A stretch of 64,000 nt of DNA from Methylomonas sp. ZR1 (GCF_013141865.1 NZ_RCST01000001.1:1550001-1614000), one strand, 5' to 3'. Shown: positions 8,227 through 18,484, numbered from the stretch's first letter. Program-made: numbers and translations. Notes: generated by a model from the letters alone, not told the origin.

Positions 8227-9159
8227 ATGACTATCGTCCCCAATCTTAGGGATTACCGTTTCTGGCTGCTGACCGCGGCCTTGCTGTCCTTGTCGGTAGT
8301 GTTTTTCCATCCGCAAACCAGCGCGCAAGTGCCGCTCTACCGGCTGGTATTTGTTGTCGATATTACCCGCAGCATGAATACCGAAGATTATCAGCTGGAT
8401 AAACAGCCGGTCAGCCGCTTGCAGTTTGTTAAACAGGCGTTGCGCAAGGAATTGTTAAAACTGCCTTGCGGTTCGCAAGTCGGTTTGGGGGTGTTCACCG
8501 AACGCCGCTCGACTCTGCTATTCGAACCGATCGAAGTCTGTTCGGGTTTTGCCGAGCTGGACGCAGCGATTGCGGCGCTGGATTGGCGTATGGCTTGGGC
8601 CGCCGACAGCCGCATCGCTAGTGGCTTATTAAGTACGCTTGAGATGTTGCAAGGTAAGGACCAAACCTTGGTGTTTTTCAGCGACGGCCAGGAAGCACCG
8701 CCGCCCAATCCGCGTTACAAACCCGATCTGTCGGTAGTTAAAGATAAGGTAAAAGGTGTGATCGTCGGCGTCGGCGGCGATCAACTTGCACCCATCCCTA
8801 AGTTCGACGCCAAAGGCCAACGCCAGGGGTTTTATAAACCCGAAGACGTGCCGCACCGCTCGTCTTTCGGCGAATCGGATCTAAATCCCGAGAAGATCCA
8901 GGGCTACAACGCCCGCAACGCACCGTTTGGCAGCGAGGCGGCCAGCGGCGACGAGCATATGAGCCGGCTACACGACAGCTATCTACGCCAGCTGGCTGCC
9001 GAGAGCGGCTTGCAATACCGGCGCCTGAGCGATACCGACAGTCTGGATCAAGCGCTGCAACAAGCCGAGTTTGCCAAGCCTGGCACGCACACCGTCGATA
9101 GCAGCTGGCGCTATGCCGGTCTGGCTTTGTTGTTTCTGGTGATGGTGTATCTAAAGTAG
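8227..9159 (+). CDS. mxaL: MxaL, vWA-domain methanol oxidation accessory protein
   Basis: A 310-residue protein with an N-terminal membrane segment at residues 11-28 and a C-terminal one (LALLFLVMVYL). A von Willebrand A domain between them carries the metal motif DITRS (FVVDITRSMN) near residue 45 and VFFSDGQEAP near 160. It is the last recognisable mxa gene here. The mxaD, mxaE and mxaH genes that follow in some methylotrophs are not present downstream; the next gene is convergent. Confidence 0.88.
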   Translation: MTIVPNLRDYRFWLLTAALLSLSVVFFHPQTSAQVPLYRLVFVVDITRSMNTEDYQLDKQPVSRLQFVKQALRKELLKLPCGSQVGLGVFTERRSTLLFEPIEVCSGFAELDAAIAALDWRMAWAADSRIASGLLSTLEMLQGKDQTLVFFSDGQEAPPPNPRYKPDLSVVKDKVKGVIVGVGGDQLAPIPKFDAKGQRQGFYKPEDVPHRSSFGESDLNPEKIQGYNARNAPFGSEAASGDEHMSRLHDSYLRQLAAESGLQYRRLSDTDSLDQALQQAEFAKPGTHTVDSSWRYAGLALLFLVMVYLK

Positions 9160-9160
9160 C

Positions 9161-10333
9161 TCAATCGCCGGACACTGTATCGACGAGCAATATTCGTTCA
9201 CTATCCAGGCGCAAAGACAGGGTTTTGCACAGCAAGCTGGTTTCAAAATCCATGTAGCGCTCGGAAGTGACGACCCGATTGCGGTCGCCGCAGTTTTCCA
9301 ATGCCAGCAATTGAAAGAAATAAGGGCGCCAGGACCAGTTAAAGCCTATTTTGCGCGGATCGGTAAACCATTGGTTTTCTTTGAAATTAAAATCCGGCGA
9401 AATCTGGTCGCCGTGGTTGTTGCACAAATAAAAACGAATCACGCCGCTATCGGTAAAATTCCAGCTGACCAGTTCATTCAAGTTAAAGTCGTCCTGCAAG
9501 GTTTCGGCCAGCTTGTAAATCAAGGTTTTGGTGGTGTTAATGGCGCTGACTTTCTTTTGCACCTTAACCAGTGTGTTTTTCAAAAATTTAGTGCGCAATG
9601 AAGCGATATGTTGTTCGTAAAGCTCGGCATGCTGAAAATCGGCTTCGGCTTTGGCAAACAAAAACCCCTGCATGAATTGCGCGCCGCAGTTCAAACTAAA
9701 TAAAAACGCTTCGTCCGATTCCACGCCTTCACAAATAATCCGGCAGCCGGTGCGTTTACCCAGCCGCGAGATCATATGAATAATGTCGCCGGCGATGCCG
9801 CCCTTGGTGGCCAGCTTGAACAGCCGCATATCGATTTTGATGATGTCGGGTTGAATGGCGATCACCCGTTCCAGTTGCGAGGCGCCGGCGCCGAAATCGC
9901 CGATAGCCACACTCAAGCCGTGTTTGCGGTAGCGCTGTACGATTTGTTTTAACTTTTGCGGATCGACATGCGCATTGGAAATTTCCACGATGATGCGTCG
10001 CCGGTCGATATTCAACTCGTCCAACATCCGTAGCGTGGGTAGCGTGTTTAATTGGCGCAGATTTTCTATCCAGGCCGCGGAAATATTCAGCGCCAGATAG
10101 CTTTGCGTATCGGCCAATTCCGAGAATTTTTCCAGGGCCTGCCAGCGTACCTGCCTGTCCAGTTCGATACGGGTTTTGGCATCAACCTCGGCGGAAGAGA
10201 AGAGGGCGCCGGCGGAAACCACTTTGCCTTTGTCGTCGTATTGGCGGGCCAGGGCTTCGTAGCCGACGATTTTGCCGCTGGCCACCGAAATAATGGGTTG
10301 GAAATACGGGAATAACTGTGTTTTAGCTTGCAT
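9161..10333 (-). CDS. EAL-domain protein with YkuI-like sensory C-terminus
   Basis: A 390-residue protein starting at ATG 10333 behind an AAGGGA site; an in-frame TTG at 10351 is the alternative. The EAL domain spans about residues 10-245: GYEALAR, LALNIS, IIVEIS, IIKIDMRL and ICEGVES are all present. The usual DDFGTG motif reads GDFGAG, so the first of two metal-binding aspartates is Gly and c-di-GMP phosphodiesterase activity may be weak or lost. The C-terminal part resembles the YkuI_C sensory domain. It begins 19 bases after nasA, so it is probably the last gene of the nitrate operon. Confidence 0.85.
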   Translation of the reverse strand: MQAKTQLFPYFQPIISVASGKIVGYEALARQYDDKGKVVSAGALFSSAEVDAKTRIELDRQVRWQALEKFSELADTQSYLALNISAAWIENLRQLNTLPTLRMLDELNIDRRRIIVEISNAHVDPQKLKQIVQRYRKHGLSVAIGDFGAGASQLERVIAIQPDIIKIDMRLFKLATKGGIAGDIIHMISRLGKRTGCRIICEGVESDEAFLFSLNCGAQFMQGFLFAKAEADFQHAELYEQHIASLRTKFLKNTLVKVQKKVSAINTTKTLIYKLAETLQDDFNLNELVSWNFTDSGVIRFYLCNNHGDQISPDFNFKENQWFTDPRKIGFNWSWRPYFFQLLALENCGDRNRVVTSERYMDFETSLLCKTLSLRLDSERILLVDTVSGD

Positions 10334-10352
10334 CGTCCCTTGGGCTATCAAT

Positions 10353-13031
10353 TTAACTGGGTTTGGGTAAAAACTCCTTCAACTCCGCGACGCAGGAACC
10401 GCAACCGCTACCGGCGCTCAAACAGGCGCTGATGTCGGCGACGCTTTGCAGTTGCTGGGTTTGCACCGCGTGTCGGATGGTTTTTTCGCCCACATTGAAA
10501 CACGAACAGACGATTCGGCCAATATCGGCTTCACCTTTTGGCGGCAGTCCGCTCAGCAAGCTCAGGCGCTCGGCTCGGCTCAACTCATTTTTAGCGAATA
10601 AACTGCCCAGCCAGCCAGGCTCGGGCAGCTCGCAATCCGGTCCGACGCACAAACAGGCTTGTAATTCGCGATCCGGTAAATAAGCGGTACGGTAATAGCC
10701 GGCTTGTTGGTCGCTGTATTCCAGCCAGCAGTTATCATCATCAATATGTCTTGTGTCAGCGAGCAGCGCGCGGCTCCAGGCCCGCCAGTCCTTGCCGGGT
10801 TCGGTAGACGCTAACTCGTAACGAAAATAGCGGTCGCCGCGCACACTGACTTGATACTCGGCCCCGCCAATTTGTAAGGGACGGCGCGACAAAATAGTGG
10901 CATACCAACGTGACGGCCAGGCATGGATTGTGGCCGGTGTTTGCTTGCTTTCCGGTTGCCCGGAATAGGGATCGACCACCGGATTGACCACGGCGCCCAT
11001 GCGGCCGTGGCTGCTGAGTTGTTCGGTCCAGTGCATAGGTACGAACAGACTGCCGATTTGTTGCCCCGGATTGAGATCGACGCGGGCCAGCATACTGCCC
11101 CACCGGCTTTGGATCTGCGCCAGACTGCGCGCGCTTAAGCCGAGGCGTTCAGCGTCGGCGGGGTTTATCTCGACGAAAGGTTCCGGGCGGTGCGCGTTTA
11201 ATTTGGCGGCCAGACTGGTGCGGGTCATCGTGTGCCATTGGTCGCGCAGGCGGCCGGTATTCAGCGTAAACGGATAATCGTTATCCGGCGCGTTAACAGG
11301 CGGACGCGGGGTAATCGGGATGAAGCGGGCTTTACGATTGCTTGTGTAGTACTGGCCGTCAGTAAACATTCTGGCTGCGCCTGCGCTTTGCTGGTGGGTG
11401 ACCGGCCATTGCACCGGTTGCAGCGCGTCATAACCTTGCCCGTCCAAGTGGACAAAGGCCGATAAATTAAAATCGCGTAACTGATGCTCGTCATCGTTTT
11501 CGAAGGCCGACAGCGCGGCGTGTTCACGAAAAATGTCGGCGCTGGATTGGTAATTAAACGCATCGCTAAACCCCATGCGCTGAGCGACTTGGCTGATGAT
11601 CCACCAGTCGTGTTTGGCTTCGCCGGAGGCCGGAAACAAGGGCCGTTGCCGAGAGATGCGCCGCTCCAGATTGGTGACGGTGCCGTCTTTCTCGCTCCAG
11701 CCGGTGGCCGGCAGCAGCACATGAGCCAACTCGGCGGTATCGGTGTTGGCGATGCAATCGGATACCACCACCAATTCGCATTGTTGCAAGGCACGTTTCA
11801 CTTTGTCGGCGTCCGGCATCGACACCACCGGATTGGTCGCCATAATCCATACGGCCTTGATTTGACCAGCGGCAATGGCGTCGAACATCGCTACGGCCTT
11901 CAAACCTTGTTTGTCGGCGACTTTGTCACTGCCCCAAAAGCGGCCGACTCTATCGACGTGTTCCGGGTTTTCCAGGTCCATATGCGCAGCCAAGGTGTTT
12001 GCCAAGCCGCCCACTTCGCGGCCGCCCATCGCGTTAGGTTGACCAGTGAAGGAAAACGGCCCCATGCCTGGCTTGCCGATGCGGCCAGTGGCGAGGTGGC
12101 AGTTGATGATGGCATTGCATTTATCCGAACCGGAGCTGGACTGGTTGATGCCCTGCGAATAAACCGTGACGGTTTTCTCGGTGCCGGCAAACCAGTCGAA
12201 CAGTGTGGCGACTGCTTCGCTAGGCAAGCCACAGCCTGCGGCGACCTGCTCGATACTGCCGGCGGTTTTCACAGCTTCTTGCAATGCGGCGTCGAAACCT
12301 TCGGTATGTCTATCGATATAAGTCTGATCGATCCGGCCGTTTTGCGCTAAATAAGCCAAAATGCCGTTGAACAATAGCGCATCCATGCCCGGTTTAACGG
12401 GCAGATGCAAATCGGCGATGTCGCAACTGGCCGTGCTGCGCGGATCGATCACCACAATCTTTAAATTTGGGTTGTTTTCCTTAGCCTTGCGAATGCGTTG
12501 AAAGGCAATCGGGTGGCACCAGGCGGCATTGGAGCCCATCAGTAAAATCAACTCGGCCAGTTCCAGGTCTTCGTAATTGCAAGGCACGGTATCGGCGCCA
12601 AACGCGCGTTTGTAGCCCACTACCGCCGAAGACATGCACAAACGGGAGTTGGTATCGATATTGGCGGTGCCGATGAAGCCTTTCATCAATTTGTTGGCGA
12701 CGTAGTAATCCTCGGTCAGCAATTGGCCTGAGACATAAAACGCCACCGCTTCGGGGCCGTGCTGCGCAATAATGGTGTTAAAGCGTTCTGCGACATGATC
12801 TAAAGCTGACGCCCAATCGACTTGTTTCCCTTGAATGCTGGGATAAAGCAGGCGGTTTTCCAGCGACACGGTATCGCCCAGCGTCGCGCCTTTGGAGCAA
12901 AGTCTGCCGAAATTGGCTGGGTGCTTACTGTCGCCTTTGATGCTGACCCGGTGTGTCGCGTGGTCTTCTATCGTGGCTTCGATGCCGCAGCCGACGCCGC
13001 AATAAGGACAAGTGGTTTTGATGGTGTTCAT
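10353..13031 (-). CDS. nasA: Assimilatory nitrate reductase catalytic subunit NasA
   Basis: An 892-residue molybdenum bis-MGD enzyme that reduces nitrate to nitrite in the cytoplasm. Four cysteines at residues 8, 11, 15 and 45 (CPYCGVGC and CSKG) bind the N-terminal [4Fe-4S] cluster. The molybdopterin oxidoreductase body follows, with a dinucleotide-binding domain around residue 590 onward. The last 55 or so residues form a BFD-like [2Fe-2S] domain (CSCFNVG and SGCGSC), as in the Klebsiella NasA architecture. No Tat signal is present, which fits an assimilatory enzyme. It follows the nasB-like gene by 12 bases. Confidence 0.96.
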   Translation of the reverse strand: MNTIKTTCPYCGVGCGIEATIEDHATHRVSIKGDSKHPANFGRLCSKGATLGDTVSLENRLLYPSIQGKQVDWASALDHVAERFNTIIAQHGPEAVAFYVSGQLLTEDYYVANKLMKGFIGTANIDTNSRLCMSSAVVGYKRAFGADTVPCNYEDLELAELILLMGSNAAWCHPIAFQRIRKAKENNPNLKIVVIDPRSTASCDIADLHLPVKPGMDALLFNGILAYLAQNGRIDQTYIDRHTEGFDAALQEAVKTAGSIEQVAAGCGLPSEAVATLFDWFAGTEKTVTVYSQGINQSSSGSDKCNAIINCHLATGRIGKPGMGPFSFTGQPNAMGGREVGGLANTLAAHMDLENPEHVDRVGRFWGSDKVADKQGLKAVAMFDAIAAGQIKAVWIMATNPVVSMPDADKVKRALQQCELVVVSDCIANTDTAELAHVLLPATGWSEKDGTVTNLERRISRQRPLFPASGEAKHDWWIISQVAQRMGFSDAFNYQSSADIFREHAALSAFENDDEHQLRDFNLSAFVHLDGQGYDALQPVQWPVTHQQSAGAARMFTDGQYYTSNRKARFIPITPRPPVNAPDNDYPFTLNTGRLRDQWHTMTRTSLAAKLNAHRPEPFVEINPADAERLGLSARSLAQIQSRWGSMLARVDLNPGQQIGSLFVPMHWTEQLSSHGRMGAVVNPVVDPYSGQPESKQTPATIHAWPSRWYATILSRRPLQIGGAEYQVSVRGDRYFRYELASTEPGKDWRAWSRALLADTRHIDDDNCWLEYSDQQAGYYRTAYLPDRELQACLCVGPDCELPEPGWLGSLFAKNELSRAERLSLLSGLPPKGEADIGRIVCSCFNVGEKTIRHAVQTQQLQSVADISACLSAGSGCGSCVAELKEFLPKPS

Positions 13032-13043
13032 GGGTAAAGGAAT

Positions 13044-14267
13044 TTAAGCCGCGCGCGCGAGCGGGATTCTGCCGAACATCAAGCGGTCGCGGATCGCGGC
13101 AATCGGTGTGCTTTCTTTAACCAAATTCAGATACCAGGCACTGTCGCTGGTGTCGCCGTACAAAATAACGCCGACGACGACGTCGCCGCGCAGGACAATT
13201 TTTTTATAGATGCCCAGGCCGTGGTCAATCAACTGCAAAATCTGGCATTCGCTGTCGCCTTCGAAATCGCCCACCGAGAATAAATCGATGCCGGTGACTT
13301 TCAACATCGTCGCGGACGATAAGGTTTTAAATTGGCTGTCGACTTTACCCGCCAGTTGTTGCGCGCAGACTTTGGCCTGTTCGTAGACCGGCGCGACCAA
13401 ACCGAACAGTTCGCCCCGATACTGCACGCATTCGCCGACCGAGAATATCGCCGGGTCGCTAGTCTGCATGCCGTCGTCGACTACGATGCCGTGCTGACAC
13501 GCCAGACCGATGCGTTTAGCCAGACTGATATTGGGCTTAATGCCGGTGGACATAATCAGCATGTCGGCCGGTAATACGCTGCCGTTACTCAAAGTCACCG
13601 CGCTGATATGCCCGTCCTGACTGTCTATGCGTTGGATGGTGGTACCCAGATGAAACTGAATGCCTTTATCCGCCAATTGCCGTTGTAAAAACGCCGCAGC
13701 TTTACCATCCAATTGCCGGTTCAACAAATGGCCGGCACGGTTGATGACGCTGACTTGCATACCGCGTTGCAATAAGCCGTTGGCGGCTTCCAGACCCAGT
13801 AAACCACCGCCCAGAATGACCGCATGTCGTTTGCTGGCGGATTTTTTGATCATGGTTTCCACGTCGGCGATGTCTCTAAAGCCCAATACGCCTTCGACGT
13901 CGCGGCCCGGTATGTCCAGCATCAGCGGCAAGGAACCGGTGGCGATCAACAGTTTGTCGTAAAACGCGCAGGTGCCGTCGTGGGCGATGACACAGCGGCG
14001 TTCGCGATCAACATCGACAACCGCTTTGTCCGGTCCGCAATACAAGGTCACGCGGTTTTTTAGATACCAATCGAAATCGTGAATCATGATGTCGGCAACG
14101 CTTTTGGCGCCGAACAACACAGGTGTCAGCATGATGCGATTGTAGTTGCCGTGCGGCTCGGCGCCGAACACGGTAATGTCGTAGCGATCCGGTACGGTTT
14201 GAATCAATTCGTCAACGGTGCGCATGCCGGCCATGCCATTGCCTATCACTACCAATTTGAGTTTCAT
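13044..14267 (-). CDS. NasB-like FAD/NAD(P) electron-transfer subunit of nitrate reductase
   Basis: A 407-residue flavoprotein starting at ATG 14267; the longer frame upstream only covers the end of the porin gene. It has an FAD-binding VVIGNGMAGM at residues 5-14, a pyridine-nucleotide site VILGGGLLGLEAANG near 150, and a third FAD contact SVGECVQYRG near 280. It matches the N-terminal half of NirB but lacks the sirohaem part. Next to nasA it most likely delivers NAD(P)H electrons to nitrate reductase, as NasB does in Bacillus. No nitrite reductase gene is in the window. Confidence 0.85.
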   Translation of the reverse strand: MKLKLVVIGNGMAGMRTVDELIQTVPDRYDITVFGAEPHGNYNRIMLTPVLFGAKSVADIMIHDFDWYLKNRVTLYCGPDKAVVDVDRERRCVIAHDGTCAFYDKLLIATGSLPLMLDIPGRDVEGVLGFRDIADVETMIKKSASKRHAVILGGGLLGLEAANGLLQRGMQVSVINRAGHLLNRQLDGKAAAFLQRQLADKGIQFHLGTTIQRIDSQDGHISAVTLSNGSVLPADMLIMSTGIKPNISLAKRIGLACQHGIVVDDGMQTSDPAIFSVGECVQYRGELFGLVAPVYEQAKVCAQQLAGKVDSQFKTLSSATMLKVTGIDLFSVGDFEGDSECQILQLIDHGLGIYKKIVLRGDVVVGVILYGDTSDSAWYLNLVKESTPIAAIRDRLMFGRIPLARAA

Positions 14268-14344
14268 GATGTTGTCGGTACTATTTGCGAAGATCGGTGG
14301 GAAATTGGACGCAAACTGTGCAAAACAGTTTGCGCCGCTGCTGC

Positions 14345-15637
14345 CTAGAAGCTGACGTTGCCTTGCATCCAAATCACTTGGGTGTCCGGGAACGCCGGGT
14401 TATCGCTGTTAAAGTTCGCGTACTTGGCTAACAGCGAGTAATGTTTGCCAAACTTTTTCAGGGCCTGAAAATCCCATTCCTTACCGTATTCAATTTTGCC
14501 GGTATCGTCTTTAAAGTCGTGATAGACGCCGGTAATGATCAAGCTGTCGTTCATCGCTTTGTAGCTGGCGGTGGCGAAGACGTCGCGGATACCATTAGCC
14601 GGTGTAGTCAAAAATAAATCCGCCCACCCCTGGAAAGCGTGATTGGTGCCCAGCGGGGTTTGGAAAGATTTGCCGGCTCCGTAGCCATTTAGCTGCTCCA
14701 CGGCACCTGACACGGTCAGATTGTAAGCACTGGCCCCCGCCATCAGATTGAAGCGGTCGGCCTGATAGTGGTTGGGGTTGTCGCCGTAGTCCGATTGTTT
14801 GCTCCATTCGGCCGTGTAGATGGCATTGACAGTGTCAAAAAACTGCGGCGATTTGCCATCGAAGCGCAAGCCGTAGGTTTGTGAGGAGTTAGCGTAGTTA
14901 GCGCGTTCGCGGTAATCCAGCCAGTATCCGTAACCGATCAGGTTGCCCCAGTCATTAATCTTGTAATTCAGGTTTAAAAACGGCGCGTTTATCGAATGCG
15001 TTTCGCCGAATATGTTTTGGATGTGGTCTATATAGCCGACGTTTGCTGTCAGCCCGAACAAGGTCTGATTATTGTGGGTGATCAGAATCGAGTCATAGGT
15101 CATCTCCATCTGCCGCCAGCCGACGTTACCGATGAAGCGGTCGTCGTCCAATTTGATGCGTTGCCGGCCGACTTTGATCAGGGTGTCGGCGATGCCTTTG
15201 TAGCTGATCCAGAATTGATTCAGCTCGTTACGGGCCGGATCGGCAATGACGGCATAGTTGCGGTCACGGTTCGAGGTAGTACCGCCGCGGTCGTAGTCGG
15301 CTTGAGCCGCGTAGAGGCCTTCGTATTCCGCGTAACCTTGGAAATCGTGAAAAACCGGCGTCAGGAAACCCAGCCGCAGGCGCACCGTATTGGCGTTGGC
15401 GGTTTCCACCGGCTGGCCGCCCATATTGGCGGGTTTACGAACAGAGTTGTCTTTATCGACATTCTCCCAGCGGTAATTCAAATCCATTTTTACCGCGCCG
15501 TTGCTGCCGTAATGGTAGAAATTCAAGGCGTCTTCCACCTCTTTGGTAATGTCGGCGGCGGCCGGTAGGCTGAAGAAGGTGAGTGATAATAGTGTCGCCG
15601 GTAACGTGCCGGTTGGACGTTTGAGTGTTTGCGGCAT
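14345..15637 (-). CDS. Outer-membrane beta-barrel porin of the alginate-export type
   Basis: A 430-residue secreted protein with a signal peptide ending PAAADI near residue 29. The body alternates polar and aromatic residues as in beta strands and ends in Phe (IWMQGNVSF), the usual outer-membrane assembly signal. The pattern resembles the alginate_exp porin family. Its place between nrtCD and the nasB-like gene suggests it lets nitrate cross the outer membrane; no binding residues can be named from the sequence. A GGGG stretch six bases upstream may serve as the ribosome-binding site. Confidence 0.82.
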   Translation of the reverse strand: MPQTLKRPTGTLPATLLSLTFFSLPAAADITKEVEDALNFYHYGSNGAVKMDLNYRWENVDKDNSVRKPANMGGQPVETANANTVRLRLGFLTPVFHDFQGYAEYEGLYAAQADYDRGGTTSNRDRNYAVIADPARNELNQFWISYKGIADTLIKVGRQRIKLDDDRFIGNVGWRQMEMTYDSILITHNNQTLFGLTANVGYIDHIQNIFGETHSINAPFLNLNYKINDWGNLIGYGYWLDYRERANYANSSQTYGLRFDGKSPQFFDTVNAIYTAEWSKQSDYGDNPNHYQADRFNLMAGASAYNLTVSGAVEQLNGYGAGKSFQTPLGTNHAFQGWADLFLTTPANGIRDVFATASYKAMNDSLIITGVYHDFKDDTGKIEYGKEWDFQALKKFGKHYSLLAKYANFNSDNPAFPDTQVIWMQGNVSF

Positions 15638-15668
15638 AAGGCCCCCTAGGAAAACAAGCGGTTATAAA

Positions 15669-17429
15669 TTAATGGGTGTGATCGCATTCGGACAGGAAGG
15701 TCAGCAAGCTCTCCCGGTACTTGTAGTAATCCGGATGCTCCAGCAGGGCCTTGCGAGTACGCGGCCGAGGCAGGTCGATTTCTTGAATTTTGCCGATTTT
15801 GGCGTGCGGGCCGTTGGTCATCATCACCACTCTGTCAGCCAATAGAATGGCTTCGTCGACGTCGTGGGTCACGACGATCGCGGTGACGTGGGTGCGTTCC
15901 CAGACTTCCATCAATACTTCCTGCAATTCCCAACGGGTCAACGAATCCAGCATACCGAACGGTTCGTCCAGTAGCAGTAATTTTGGCGACAAGGCAAAGG
16001 CGCGGGCAATACCGACGCGCTGGCGCATGCCGTTGGACATGTCCCCGGCTTTTTTAAACATCGCATCGGCCAGACCGACCCGGGTCAGGTAGTATTCGAC
16101 GATGTCCTCGCGTTCGTCTTGCGAGGCATGTGGGTACACTTTATCCACGCCCAGCATCACGTTTTCGAAGGCGGTCAGCCAGGGAAACAGGCTAGGAGCC
16201 TGAAACACCACGCCGCGATCCGGACCTGCGCCGCTGATTTCCCGGTTATCCAAAATAATGCCGCCTTCGGAAATTTCGTTCAGGCCGGCGGTCATCGACA
16301 AAACCGTGGATTTACCGCAACCGGAGTGGCCGATAATGGAAATGAATTCGCCTTTCTTCATTTTTAGATCGAAGCCGTCCACCACTTTCACGGTACTGTT
16401 GCCGTCCGGGGTAGGGTAGATTTTGGACAGATTCGAGAATTCCAGATAGCGGGCCTTGCCCAGATCGCGGGCGCTGGGTTTCAGCGCCGAGGTATCCAGC
16501 TTCCAGTCGTTACTGGTATTGGGGCGGACATCCGGCAGTTTGAGCTTGTCGCCAGCGTCGGCTTGGGCTTTTTCCATGCCGATATTCATCAAATAGCGGG
16601 TGATTTCCGCGCGCAGGCGTTTGAATTCATCGTTATGGTTTAAAGCGGTGCGGTCGCGCGGCCGCTCCAGGTTGACCGTAAAGGACGGGCCAAAGCTGGC
16701 ATCCGGGCCGGGATTGAGTGGAATGACCCGGTCGGCCATGTAAATGGCTTCATCGACGTCGTTGGTAATCAAGATGACAGTCTTTTTATCCTGTTCCCAA
16801 ATTTGCAGAATTTCGTCTTGCAAGTTGCCGCGGGTCAGCGCATCCAGGGCGCTGAGCGGTTCGTCCAGCAGCAAAATATCCGGGTTGGCGGCCAGCGCCC
16901 GGGCCACGTTAACACGCTGACGCATGCCGCCTGATAACTCGGCGGGTTTTTTGTCCATCGCCCGGCCGAGGTTCACCATTTTGACGTACTTCTCGGTATG
17001 CGCGCGGCGTTGTTCCGGCGTCCAGTCCTTGAAGATCGCATCTACCGCCAGCGCCACGTTTTCGTAAACGGTTAGCCAGGGCATCAAGGAATAGTTTTGA
17101 AACACCACGCCGCGATCCGGGCCGGGTTCGGTGATGGGCTGGCCTTGTTTCAATAGTTCGCCGCTGTCGGCATGGATTAAACCCGCAATCATCGATACCA
17201 AGGTGGTTTTGCCGCTGCCGGAAAAACCGACAATGGCGATAAACTCGCCTTCGCGAATATCCAGATTAATGTCTCTGAGGATGGAGGTTTTGTCTTTGCC
17301 TTCTCCATAGGATTTACAGACATTTTTTAACTCTACTAACGGCTTATACGCATCGTTGGCGGGAACGGAAGACATGGCGGATTGTTTGTGCATGGAAAGT
17401 TCGATGATTTTGGCTTGGGCGGCGCTCAT
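15669..17429 (-). CDS. Fused nitrate ABC transporter ATPase (NrtC-NrtD)
   Basis: A 586-residue protein with two complete ABC ATPase domains in one chain. The first (residues about 30-260) has Walker [10 protein letters not shown], signature LSGGMRQR, Walker [12 protein letters not shown], and ITNDVDEAI where the switch His is expected. The second (about 325-560) has [29 protein letters not shown] and the normal VTHDVDEAI. Cyanobacteria encode NrtC and NrtD separately; here they are joined, and the NrtA-like C-terminal domain of cyanobacterial NrtC is missing. It starts 10 bases after nrtB. Confidence 0.92.
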   Translation of the reverse strand: MSAAQAKIIELSMHKQSAMSSVPANDAYKPLVELKNVCKSYGEGKDKTSILRDINLDIREGEFIAIVGFSGSGKTTLVSMIAGLIHADSGELLKQGQPITEPGPDRGVVFQNYSLMPWLTVYENVALAVDAIFKDWTPEQRRAHTEKYVKMVNLGRAMDKKPAELSGGMRQRVNVARALAANPDILLLDEPLSALDALTRGNLQDEILQIWEQDKKTVILITNDVDEAIYMADRVIPLNPGPDASFGPSFTVNLERPRDRTALNHNDEFKRLRAEITRYLMNIGMEKAQADAGDKLKLPDVRPNTSNDWKLDTSALKPSARDLGKARYLEFSNLSKIYPTPDGNSTVKVVDGFDLKMKKGEFISIIGHSGCGKSTVLSMTAGLNEISEGGIILDNREISGAGPDRGVVFQAPSLFPWLTAFENVMLGVDKVYPHASQDEREDIVEYYLTRVGLADAMFKKAGDMSNGMRQRVGIARAFALSPKLLLLDEPFGMLDSLTRWELQEVLMEVWERTHVTAIVVTHDVDEAILLADRVVMMTNGPHAKIGKIQEIDLPRPRTRKALLEHPDYYKYRESLLTFLSECDHTH

Positions 17430-17439
17430 GACGGTATCC

Positions 17440-18453
17440 TCAGATTTTTTGGAACGAGAACAGGTTTTGTAACGAGTGCATTACCCGGTCGAGAATGAAG
17501 CCGATAATACCGATGGTAAAGACCGCCACCATGATCCTGCTCAAGGAATTGGAACTGCCGTTTTGGAATTCGTCCCAGACGAATTTGCCCAATCCTGGGT
17601 TTTGCGCCAGCATCTCGGCAGCGATCAACACCATCCAACCCACGCCCAAGGATAGGCGCATCCCGGTAAAGATATAAGGTAAAGCCGAAGGCAGAATGAT
17701 GCGTTTGATTTGTGTGGCCCAATCCAGTCTTAACACTTTACCGACGTTGACCAAGTCGCGGTCTATCGATGACACACCCACGGCGGTGTTGATCAGCGTT
17801 GGCCATAAAGAGCATAAAGTCACGGTGATGGCCGAGGTGACGAACGATTTGGCGAACCAGGAATCGTCGTCAGTGACATAGATGGCGCTCACCACCAAGG
17901 TGACGATGGGCAACCAGGCCAGCGGCGATACCGGTTTGAAGATTTGAATCAACGGGTTAAACGCAGTATTCAACACCGGACTCATGCCGCAGATGATACC
18001 TAGAGGCACGGCAATCAGCGTGGCGATGATAAAGCCGGCGAATACGGTGCGCAGGCTGGTAAATATTTGGTCCAGATAAGTCGGTTTGCCGGTGTAGGGG
18101 CGGGGCTTGATTTCCGCTTTGGGGTCTTCGGCCAACTTTTCTTTATTCCGCAATTCCTGGCGTTCGTAAAACTCGGCCATTTTGGTTTTTTCCGCATAGT
18201 GTTCAGTCACCAAACCGCTGACTTCCGACCAGACTGCGACCGGGCCGGGAATGGCGCCCAAACTGGTGTTGATGCGTGCGGCAGTGACGCTCCAAAATCC
18301 TAAAAACAAGATGAAAGCGATGATGGGCACGCCCATGACCAACCATAACTGGCGCATTTGCTGGGCAGGATTTTCACCGGCGGCGATTTTGACTAAGGGT
18401 ACGAACCAGGTCAGGCCGGTGATGTTAAAGAATTTGATCAATGTATTAGTCAT
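17440..18453 (-). CDS. nrtB: Nitrate ABC transporter permease NrtB
   Basis: A 337-residue inner-membrane protein of the BPD_transp_1 type. A first membrane segment near residue 40 is followed by a charged loop of about 60 residues (Lys/Glu-rich, residues 85-130). Five further segments follow, with the EAA-like cytoplasmic loop around residue 245 (a Val/Asp-rich stretch ending [11 protein letters not shown]). It forms the channel for nitrate (perhaps also nitrite) taken from NrtA and is driven by the fused ATPase encoded next. Confidence 0.93.
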   Translation of the reverse strand: MTNTLIKFFNITGLTWFVPLVKIAAGENPAQQMRQLWLVMGVPIIAFILFLGFWSVTAARINTSLGAIPGPVAVWSEVSGLVTEHYAEKTKMAEFYERQELRNKEKLAEDPKAEIKPRPYTGKPTYLDQIFTSLRTVFAGFIIATLIAVPLGIICGMSPVLNTAFNPLIQIFKPVSPLAWLPIVTLVVSAIYVTDDDSWFAKSFVTSAITVTLCSLWPTLINTAVGVSSIDRDLVNVGKVLRLDWATQIKRIILPSALPYIFTGMRLSLGVGWMVLIAAEMLAQNPGLGKFVWDEFQNGSSNSLSRIMVAVFTIGIIGFILDRVMHSLQNLFSFQKI

Positions 18454-18484
18454 GTCTTTGCTCGCTAGTCTTAACGGTGTCGGT

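Noticed and set aside
11484..12350. 288-codon frame on the + strand inside nasA
   Set aside because: nasA is certain on the other strand, and the frame reflects high GC third-position bias.
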